Part shown: one piece after another, positions 1 to 5,517 of the stretch
Position numbering within the stretch: position 1 is the first letter of the stretch
Layout of the letters: each line of letters starts with the position of its first letter
Assembly (NCBI GenBank): GCA_902782875.1
Contig: CACZPE010000370.1
Location: 1 to 5,901, forward strand
DNA length: 5,901 bases
DNA from: an uncultured Ruminococcus sp.
Lineage (GTDB): Bacteria; Bacillota_A; Clostridia; Oscillospirales; Ruminococcaceae
Direction: 5' to 3'
Translations under genes and position numbers: made by a program
Notes under the pieces: model-generated
Told to the model about the DNA's origin: nothing
Databases searched by the model: none
Seen by the model: the letters and a program-made list of their open reading frames with translations, nothing else

Positions 1-500
1 AAATACTCATGCCATATCTCGTCCGCAAGCTCTGCTATGCGCCTGTACTGGTCGTCTGTCTTTGCTTCTACAAGGCTGATGCTGTTCATCGTCTGTCTCC
101 TCTTTCTGAAAAATGCCCTGAGCGTGTCAGAGCACATATCGCTCATACAGCCGCCCTCCATGATGCATACAGGCTGTCTGCCCGTATCCTCTGCACCGTA
201 TATAACCTTGTCAAGGCGGGCGTTTGCACATGCTCCCGCACACATAGGACAGGGGGCAAGGGTCACATACATCACACAGCCTGAGAGCCGCCATCCTCCG
301 AGGGTGCGTGCGGCTTCGCTTATTGCCTCTATCTCCGCATGGGCGATAGGGGAACGCTCTTTCTCACGTCTGTTTCTGCCTCTGCCGACGACAGCCCCGT
401 CGGAGATGCGCACTATCACAGCGCCTACAGGCACCTCTCCGTCAGCTGCGGCTTCGTCCGCAAGTGCGGCAGCCATGCTCATATAGTACTCGTCATTCAT
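1..500 (-). CDS. TadA-like nucleoside/tRNA adenosine deaminase fused in frame to a GNAT acetyltransferase (3' end cut by window)
   Basis: Reading leftward from ATG at 500-498, 166 complete codons are visible with no stop. Residues 1-136 are a CDA-fold zinc deaminase. H54-A55-E56 gives the first zinc ligand and catalytic Glu, and P83-C84-P85-M86-C87 gives the two Cys ligands. N43 matches the conserved Asn of TadA, and the FFRKRR end at 130-135 is TadA-like. TadA converts A34 to inosine in tRNA-Arg. It differs from canonical TadA (about 150-170 residues): the usual Glu before PCxMC is Ala82, and the stretch between YGA (101-103) and the C-terminal helix is about 20 residues shorter. From M138 the frame continues into what looks like a GNAT N-terminus (AELADEIWHEY, 156-166); the acetyl-CoA site is outside the window. 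The start overlaps the upstream stop as ATGA with no clear SD, so translation is probably coupled. Deaminase family is confident; substrate is not. Confidence 0.85.
   Translation of the reverse strand, partial: MNDEYYMSMAAALADEAAADGEVPVGAVIVRISDGAVVGRGRNRREKERSPIAHAEIEAISEAARTLGGWRLSGCVMYVTLAPCPMCAGACANARLDKVIYGAEDTGRQPVCIMEGGCMSDMCSDTLRAFFRKRRQTMNSISLVEAKTDDQYRRIAELADEIWHEY
97..103 (-). promoter_or_regulatory. Internal ribosome binding site before the GNAT part
   Basis: On the minus strand AGAGGAG (103 to 97) lies 7 bases before an in-frame ATG at 89-87, which is codon 138 of the deaminase reading frame. The residues that follow look like a free-standing GNAT N-terminus. The site could therefore start a separate acetyltransferase, either alongside the fusion protein or as a relic of two formerly separate genes. 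Whether it is used cannot be told from sequence. Confidence 0.5.
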
Positions 501-1615
501 AGCATAATGAATCTGCTCATGACAAGATACAACGCATAGATCATCGTCCATATCATGATGTACGGGTTTGAGAATACCATCATTATCTTATCGGTATCGG
601 AAAGGAACATATTGTTCATGGGCAGGCTTATACGGTTGCTGTAGCGCGCCACAAAGCGTATCGTGGCGATAACTCCGATGCCTATGAATATTATTATGAT
701 GCCCATGGGCACAAGCGGAAGACTGTCTCCCGAAAGTACCCTTGTTATCGTAATGGTATAATACGATGTCGTGAATATTATCTTCATCATAATAGCTGTG
801 AGCACAGAGCCTGTCCTCAGCGCAAAGTAGCCTGTCAGGAGAGAATATGCGAATATAAACAGGAAATGACCCTCGGGCGAGAAAAATGCGGACAGCATGC
901 TGGATATTACCAGTGCAAAGCCGTCGCCGTACTGCCTGAATAGATTCAGGAATATGCCCCTGTGTATTATCTCGGTCATCACAGGTATTACTATGATGTA
1001 CAATACCATTACAGGCGTTATCTGCCACTCGTCGAGAAGGAGGATATGCTCCCAGTCGTGCTTGGTGTTGAGCATGGCTTTCTGCAGGTCAAGGCAGAGG
1101 AAAAGCACGCCGAATGCCAGCAGCGCAAAGAATATACTGTTGAAGAAAAGAGGCTTGTTGGATACCTTTGTGGGCAGCATCACCCTGAGCGGCGCCCTGA
1201 GCTTTACCATAAGGTATATGGTGGGTATCAGGCGGAGAGCTATGTTCATAATATAGCTCATTACCACGGGGAATGCTCCGTGACCGATGAAAAAGCCCTC
1301 GCTGCATATATGTATACCCATAACCGGATGCGGATATCCCGAAAAGATGAGCAGCGTGATGAACTGAAGAAGTGTATATGCGGTCATTACGCCTGCGATG
1401 AGCCTTATCGTTCTCTGCAGGACCTCTGATTCATCGGCGGCGGGATACTGACCGACAAATCCCTCGCCGTCAAGATATGTATTCTCCTTTTCGGCAGATT
1501 GCTTGAAGAAGCCGAAATCATTGGCCTTATCGAGAGACCATTCGCGGTACATTTCGTTGTATGCCTTATCCTGCTGCCTGAGCGAGGATATACGTTCGTC
1601 ACTTCCCGATTGCAT
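497..1615 (-). CDS. CPBP/CAAX-protease-family multi-pass membrane protein, probably catalytically degenerate
   Basis: This 372-residue protein has a charged, soluble N-terminus (about 1-67) followed by roughly eight hydrophobic segments (near 68-91, 116-138, 156-176, 200-216, 233-262, 265-290, 301-322 and 346-368). Residues 212-278 have the layout of the CPBP (Abi/Rce1) intramembrane protease domain: TEIIHRG at 214-220 sits where EExxxRG is expected, then SAFFSPEGH (242-250), then FALRTGSVLTAI (264-275). The active-site residues are poorly kept: the first Glu of motif 1 is T214, the expected motif 2 His aligns with E248, and the motif 3 His/Asn position appears to be K278. Active members cleave prenylated proteins or peptides in the membrane; this one may be a non-proteolytic membrane scaffold. 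The start has AGGCGGTG 5 bases upstream. Its stop overlaps the deaminase start, so the two form one operon. Family call is fair; function unknown. Confidence 0.75.
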   Translation of the reverse strand: MQSGSDERISSLRQQDKAYNEMYREWSLDKANDFGFFKQSAEKENTYLDGEGFVGQYPAADESEVLQRTIRLIAGVMTAYTLLQFITLLIFSGYPHPVMGIHICSEGFFIGHGAFPVVMSYIMNIALRLIPTIYLMVKLRAPLRVMLPTKVSNKPLFFNSIFFALLAFGVLFLCLDLQKAMLNTKHDWEHILLLDEWQITPVMVLYIIVIPVMTEIIHRGIFLNLFRQYGDGFALVISSMLSAFFSPEGHFLFIFAYSLLTGYFALRTGSVLTAIMMKIIFTTSYYTITITRVLSGDSLPLVPMGIIIIFIGIGVIATIRFVARYSNRISLPMNNMFLSDTDKIMMVFSNPYIMIWTMIYALYLVMSRFIML

Positions 1616-1620
1616 CAGAT

Positions 1621-1628
1621 CACCGCCT
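1621..1628 (-). promoter_or_regulatory. Ribosome binding site of the CPBP-family gene
   Basis: On the minus strand AGGCGGTG, a near match to AGGAGGTG, ends 5 bases before ATG at 1615-1613. It supports that start for the membrane protein. Confidence 0.55.
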
Positions 1629-1666
1629 GTCTGTAAGGATTTCAGTTACATTATCATACGGCAGAT

Positions 1667-1675
1667 ATTATACCA
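1667..1675 (-). promoter_or_regulatory. Extended -10 promoter for the leftward operon
   Basis: On the minus strand the sequence reads TGGTATAAT (1675 to 1667), a perfect TATAAT with the TGn extension typical of Gram-positive sigma-A promoters. No good -35 box is seen 16-18 bases upstream; the bases there are AT-rich (ACATTT at 1695-1690), which is acceptable with an extended -10. The predicted transcript starts near 1660, giving a 5' leader of about 45 bases before the CPBP-family gene. Confidence 0.6.
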
Positions 1676-1765
1676 TATTTATGTGAACAAAATGTTTTTG
1701 CGATATTTACATAAGCTGAACACTAAAAGATATGCAGGAAAATGAAAAACGTCATGCAAATCTTC

Positions 1766-1794
1766 TTGACATAACAGGGAAAATGGTGTAAAAT
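1766..1794 (+). promoter_or_regulatory. Sigma-A-type promoter of the 362-residue membrane protein
   Basis: TTGACA at 1766-1771 is a perfect -35 box. It is followed by a 17-base spacer and TAAAAT at 1789-1794, a five-of-six match to TATAAT. Transcription should start near 1800-1802, leaving a leader of about 48 bases to the ATG at 1849. This is the strongest promoter visible in the window. It is back to back with the leftward promoter in the same intergenic region. Confidence 0.8.
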
Positions 1795-1799
1795 AATAA

Positions 1800-1813
1800 T
1801 GAAAACGCTTACA
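1800..1813 (+). promoter_or_regulatory. cre-like (CcpA/LacI-family) operator over the transcription start
   Basis: TGAAAACGCTTACA fits the Gram-positive catabolite-responsive element consensus TGWAANCGNTNWCA at every constrained position, and its reverse complement fits as well. It begins 5 bases after the -10 box, so it covers the expected start of transcription, where bound CcpA or another LacI-family regulator would block initiation. The match and position are seen directly; the regulator is inferred and is not encoded in the window. Confidence 0.6.
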
Positions 1814-1821
1814 CATAAGCG
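1806..1821. repeat. Perfect 16-base inverted repeat in the leader
   Basis: CGCTTA (1806-1811) and TAAGCG (1816-1821) are exact inverted copies separated by CACA. The element overlaps the right half of the cre-like site. It could be a second regulator-binding palindrome, or a small hairpin near the 5' end of the mRNA. It lacks a T-run, so it is not a terminator. Confidence 0.55.
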
Positions 1822-1835
1822 GCTGATACTGTCAC

Positions 1836-1842
1836 AAAGGAG
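1836..1842 (+). promoter_or_regulatory. Ribosome binding site of the 362-residue protein
   Basis: AAAGGAG lies 6 bases before the ATG at 1849. It is a strong Shine-Dalgarno match at good spacing and fixes the start of the gene. Confidence 0.85.
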
Positions 1843-1848
1843 CATATT

Positions 1849-2937
1849 ATGTCTGATAACAAAAGGAATATAGATCTTGATCTTCCGCCTCTGCCGAAGG
1901 CTCCTCTTCCCAAGATACCCCCGATGCCCGAAGCACCGTCCTTCATGAAGGATATGGGGGACAAGCCGAAGGAGGTACGCAGGGAAAAGCCTCCCCTTGA
2001 CGGAGATATGCCCGTAAAGAGCACCACCACCGAGAAAAAGGCGGAAAGCTCATCCGAAAAGATGTCCTTTGAGAAAAAGGATGCGGGTCTGCCGCCTGTA
2101 ATGCAGGATGATACCCCTGCAAAGGCGATCAAGGCTGCGCCCATGAGGGAGGAAGATCCCTATGCGGATGACAGCGCATCAAAACACGATGTGATAATTG
2201 AGGAATACGACGGCGAGATCGGCGAGATAGACCCGAAGGTCGCCCTGGCACCCATGACCTCCAACCGCGAGCGCGCTCAGAGAGAACTCAAGGAAAAGAT
2301 CAAGATGAACGATCTCCAGATGGAGATGGAAGCGCCTATCCTTGATGACCTCAACGATAAATACGTAGCACCCGAGAAGAAGGCTAAGGATCTTGTTGAG
2401 CAGGACCGCCTTGACCGCGATGAGAAGATGCAGCTGCGCAGGCGCGTACAGGAGGACCTTGCAAGAGTACCCGAGAACTATAACGCTCGCCAGAGCAAGA
2501 ATATGTATAACAAGCTCATGGAGGAAAAGAAGCTCAAGACAGCAAAGAAGGGTCTGGCTCTTTCGGTTATCCCCGTGCTGCTCGGCCTTATAGGTGCTGT
2601 TATATGCTACTTCCTGCTCGGCTGGCCCGACTATGAGCAGATATTCCAGATAACCGCTGCATTTGCGGCATTCGGCGCTCTGCTTCTTCTGATAAAATCC
2701 AATCACGGCAGGCTGTTCGGCATGACCATATATGCGATCTCTCTGATAGCCTATATCGGCCTCGGAATGATATACTACATATACCTGGTGGCTATGGGCA
2801 CCATAGCTGAATACGATCTTATGCACATGGTATTCGGCGTTGCCGCATCGGCATGCAATATCATATCGCTGATACTGCTCTCAAAGAATGAAGCTATCGT
2901 AACGTACTACACGACCAAATTCAGCAAAAAAAGATAA
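1849..2937 (+). CDS. Uncharacterised four-helix membrane protein with a long proline-rich, charged cytoplasmic tail
   Basis: I do not recognise this 362-residue protein as a named family. Residues 12-30 are proline-rich, with repeated short Pro-Pro and Lys-Ala-Pro units. Residues 31-130 are very rich in Lys, Glu and Asp and are probably disordered. Residues 136-232 are strongly charged and look helical, possibly coiled coil. There is no signal peptide. Four hydrophobic segments follow (about 235-257, 264-283, 290-314 and 322-345), ending in a short basic tail (FSKKR). This suggests a polytopic inner-membrane protein with a large cytoplasmic N-terminal extension that could bind partners. It is monocistronic in appearance, with its own strong promoter, a cre-like operator and a following terminator. 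Codons such as AAG, CTC and ATC appear more often than in the neighbouring GTPase gene, which would fit higher expression; this is an impression, not a count. No enzyme motif is seen. Confidence 0.85.
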   Translation: MSDNKRNIDLDLPPLPKAPLPKIPPMPEAPSFMKDMGDKPKEVRREKPPLDGDMPVKSTTTEKKAESSSEKMSFEKKDAGLPPVMQDDTPAKAIKAAPMREEDPYADDSASKHDVIIEEYDGEIGEIDPKVALAPMTSNRERAQRELKEKIKMNDLQMEMEAPILDDLNDKYVAPEKKAKDLVEQDRLDRDEKMQLRRRVQEDLARVPENYNARQSKNMYNKLMEEKKLKTAKKGLALSVIPVLLGLIGAVICYFLLGWPDYEQIFQITAAFAAFGALLLLIKSNHGRLFGMTIYAISLIAYIGLGMIYYIYLVAMGTIAEYDLMHMVFGVAASACNIISLILLSKNEAIVTYYTTKFSKKR

Positions 2938-2949
2938 CATAAACTTAAG

Positions 2950-3001
2950 TGCTCAAAGCGGCTGTCATATATATGATTGATCCGTCTTTGAGCATTTTTT
3001 T
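2950..3001 (+). terminator. Rho-independent terminator abutting the next gene's ribosome binding site
   Basis: TGCTCAAAG (2950-2958) pairs perfectly with CTTTGAGCA (2986-2994), followed by seven T residues (2995-3001). Inside the loop CGG (2959-2961) can pair with CCG (2982-2984), and TCATATATATGA (2965-2976) is a perfect palindrome that can form an apical stem. It ends the transcript of the upstream membrane protein gene. The T-run runs directly into the GAAAGGA ribosome binding site of the GTPase gene, so it also lies in that gene's leader. Confidence 0.85.
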
Positions 3002-3008
3002 GAAAGGA
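3002..3008 (+). promoter_or_regulatory. Ribosome binding site that selects a TTG start
   Basis: GAAAGGA ends 10 bases before TTG at 3019. There is an in-frame stop at 3001-3003 and no ATG or GTG between it and the TTG. The first in-frame ATG is codon 24, past the P-loop, so starting there would destroy the GTPase. The TTG is therefore the start. Confidence 0.8.
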
Positions 3009-3018
3009 CAGCTCGGTA

Positions 3019-5517
3019 TTGAAGAAAAGGATAGTGATCGGCATAGCCGCCCACGCAGATGCGGGCAAGACCACGCTTGCAGAGGCTATGCTCGTAAGAT
3101 CGGGCGTTATACGCACCGCGGGAAGAGTTGACAGCGGCAGTGCATATCTTGATACTACGGCCATTGAGAAGAAAAGGGGCATTACCGTATTCTCGCATCA
3201 GGCGGTAATGACATACGCAGATGCGGGGATAACGATACTTGACACCCCGGGACATTCAGATTTCTCTGCCGAGGCAGAGCGCACACTTGCCGTACTTGAT
3301 GCGGCGATACTGGTCATAAGCGGTACAGACGGCGTGCAGCCCCATACCCTTACGTTATGGAGGCTGCTTGATCATTACGGCGTGCCTGTTATAGTATTTG
3401 TAAACAAGACCGATATATCACACAGGCTCGATACCGTGCCTGATGAGCTAAGACGCCTTTCAGATAGGATAGTGCCGTTTGAGGACGAAGCTCTGGCAGA
3501 GTGCGATGAGGATATGATGGATGAGTATCTTGAGAAGGGCTCGCTTTCTGAGGATACACTTATATCCGCGTTTGCGCGCAGGGCGTATTTCCCGTGCTTC
3601 TACGGCTCCGCCCTTAAGGATCAGGGAGTGGAGAATGTGCTTGATGCCGCGGCAAGGCTCGTTACGCCGAAATACACCGGGGAAGGCTTCGGTGCAAGGG
3701 TATACAAGATATCAAATGACGGCGGCACACGCCTTACGCATATGAAGATAACAGGCGGAAGCATCTCTGTTCGTGACAGGATAGACGACGAGAAGGTCAC
3801 AAGGCTGCGTATATACTCAGGGGCAAAGTATACACAGACTGATACCGCCGAAGCAGGTGAGGTAGTCGCGGCAGAGGGGCTGACTTCACTTTCGGCAGGT
3901 GACGGAGCGGGATTTGAGAAGCGCTCTCAGGCGGTACTCGAGCCTGTGATGCGATATACCGTAATATCCGACACGGATGAGCATATACTCTATGACAGAC
4001 TGCGTGAGATAGAGGCAGAGGAGCCTGTGCTGAGGGTGCGTCAGGAGAACGGCGAGATAAGTGTATTCGTTATGGGCGATATACAGCTTGAAGTGCTGAA
4101 AAATATGTATGAACAGCGTTTCGGCGGGAGTATATCCTTCGGCGAGGGCAGGATATCCTATCGTGAGACCATAGCCGCCCCTGTCATAGGTATAGGCCAT
4201 TATGAGCCGCTCAGACACTATGCGGAGGCAGTGGTCGAGATATCGCCGCTGCCGCGCGGGAGCGGTATAGTCTGCGGTACGGACTGCTCGGAGGATATAC
4301 TTCACAGGCGCTTTCAGCATATGGTCGTATCATGTCTTGAGAGCAAGGAGCATCTCGGTGTACTGACAGGCTCGCCGCTTACTGATGTGAAGATAACGCT
4401 GATAAACGGCAAGGCACATATAAAGCACACCGAGGGCGGAGATTTCAGACAGGCGGCGCTGCGTGCGGTCAGAATGGGCCTCATGCATGCTGAGAATATA
4501 CTCCTTGAACCCTATTTCTCCTTTGTGCTTACCGTGCCTCAGGCAAGTGTCGGCAGGGCTATGACGGATATGCAGAATATGGGCGCCACCTTCGGCACTC
4601 CGGAGACGGACGGGGAAATGTCTGTGATAAAGGGCTCGGCCCCCGCGGCGCAGATAGGGTACTATCACAGCGAGCTGCAGAGCTATACAGGCGGCAGGGG
4701 AACGCTCATTACGGAGTTTGACGGATACTTCCCCTGCAGCAATGCCGATGAGGTCATAGCCCGCACGGGATACGACCCGGAGGCCGACCTTGAGAACTCT
4801 CCCGACAGTGTGTTCTGCTCTCACGGAGTTGGAACGATAGTGCGTTGGGATATGGTCAGGGAGCGCATGCACACCGAAGAGAGCGGCACGGTATCTGTCA
4901 GTGAGCCCGAGATAACGCCTGCACAGGCAGCACGGTTCAGGGCAAGGCTCTACAGCGATGATGAGCTGATGGAGATATTTGAGAAGACCTACGGCAGAAT
5001 TGAGCGGCCGAAGCGCTATGCCATGCGCCGTGAGGAGAACGTATCATCAAAGCCGCACAAAAAGCCCCTCCCCGCAGGGAAGGACTATATGATAGTTGAC
5101 GGCTACAACATAATATTCGCTTGGGATGAACTCAAGGAGCTGGCAAAGACGAGCCTTGACCACGCAAGACACCGCCTGACGGATATGCTTATCAACTATG
5201 CGGGATTCAGAAACTGCGAGCTGATACTTGTATTCGATGCATACAAGACCCATGAGGAAAGACGCACGGAGCGCGTGAGCAACATCACCGTGGTGTATAC
5301 CAGGGAAGCCGAGACGGCGGATATGTACATAGAGCGCACCGCTCACGAGCTGACACCGAAGGCCAGACGCGTGACGGTGGCTACTTCTGACTATGCCGAG
5401 CAGCTTATTATACTCGGCAACGGGGCCCTGAGGATATCCGCGCGTGAATTCCATGATGATGTGATGCTCACCGAGCAGACAATAAGAACAGTGATAGAGG
5501 GTATGAGAAAGTCATGA
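3019..5517 (+). CDS. TetM/EF-G-like ribosomal GTPase fused to a YacP/Rae1-type NYN endoribonuclease domain
   Basis: An 832-residue two-part protein. Residues 1-615 have the TetM/TetO order: GTPase domain with G1 AHADAGKTT (11-19), G2 RGIT (53-56), G3 DTPGH (75-79), G4 NKTD (129-132) and G5 GSALK (196-200), no EF-G G' insertion, then the beta-barrel domain II (about 222-310), domain III (311-380), domain IV (385-500) and domain V (500-580). These factors bind the ribosomal A site and hydrolyse GTP. A basic linker (660-688) leads to a NYN/PIN-like domain (690-829) resembling B. subtilis YacP/Rae1, a ribosome-associated A-site mRNA endonuclease. Its acidic residues are present: D694 in VDGYN, D740 in VFDA, D768 in ETAD and D791 in TSD. 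Tet proteins are about 640 residues, so the extra length is the nuclease. The domain IV loop differs from TetM, so tetracycline resistance is doubtful. It overlaps the next gene by ATGA. Fused activity is inferred. Confidence 0.92.
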   Translation: MKKRIVIGIAAHADAGKTTLAEAMLVRSGVIRTAGRVDSGSAYLDTTAIEKKRGITVFSHQAVMTYADAGITILDTPGHSDFSAEAERTLAVLDAAILVISGTDGVQPHTLTLWRLLDHYGVPVIVFVNKTDISHRLDTVPDELRRLSDRIVPFEDEALAECDEDMMDEYLEKGSLSEDTLISAFARRAYFPCFYGSALKDQGVENVLDAAARLVTPKYTGEGFGARVYKISNDGGTRLTHMKITGGSISVRDRIDDEKVTRLRIYSGAKYTQTDTAEAGEVVAAEGLTSLSAGDGAGFEKRSQAVLEPVMRYTVISDTDEHILYDRLREIEAEEPVLRVRQENGEISVFVMGDIQLEVLKNMYEQRFGGSISFGEGRISYRETIAAPVIGIGHYEPLRHYAEAVVEISPLPRGSGIVCGTDCSEDILHRRFQHMVVSCLESKEHLGVLTGSPLTDVKITLINGKAHIKHTEGGDFRQAALRAVRMGLMHAENILLEPYFSFVLTVPQASVGRAMTDMQNMGATFGTPETDGEMSVIKGSAPAAQIGYYHSELQSYTGGRGTLITEFDGYFPCSNADEVIARTGYDPEADLENSPDSVFCSHGVGTIVRWDMVRERMHTEESGTVSVSEPEITPAQAARFRARLYSDDELMEIFEKTYGRIERPKRYAMRREENVSSKPHKKPLPAGKDYMIVDGYNIIFAWDELKELAKTSLDHARHRLTDMLINYAGFRNCELILVFDAYKTHEERRTERVSNITVVYTREAETADMYIERTAHELTPKARRVTVATSDYAEQLIILGNGALRISAREFHDDVMLTEQTIRTVIEGMRKS

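Noticed and set aside
37..486. 149-codon plus-strand open frame opposite the deaminase
   Set aside because: The minus strand in this stretch carries the zinc-binding HAE and PCPMC motifs of a real deaminase, so the plus frame is a shadow.
962..1429. 155-codon plus-strand open frame opposite the CPBP-family gene
   Set aside because: It is antisense to a clear membrane protein; the Tyr/His-rich translation is what the complement of hydrophobic codons gives, and there is no RBS.
2179..2826. Long open frame (215 codons) on the minus strand inside the orphan membrane protein gene
   Set aside because: No ribosome binding site or promoter is seen. The composition (many His, Tyr, Cys) is typical of a complement of a coding strand, and the plus-strand gene has a strong promoter and RBS.
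2935..2977. Possible promoter for the GTPase gene using TAACAT (2935-2940) or TATGAT (2972-2977) as -10
   Set aside because: No acceptable -35 box lies 16-18 bases upstream of either, and TATGAT is inside the terminator loop.
2949..3131. Possible leader peptide (GTG at 2949 or ATG at 2973) upstream of the GTPase, as in attenuation-controlled resistance genes
   Set aside because: Neither start has a Shine-Dalgarno sequence, and the frame runs far into the GTPase gene out of phase instead of ending near the hairpin. Attenuation remains possible without it.
4330..4872. 180-codon minus-strand open frame inside the GTPase-nuclease gene
   Set aside because: It lies wholly within the well-supported domains IV-V of the GTPase and shows no family motif or start signal.
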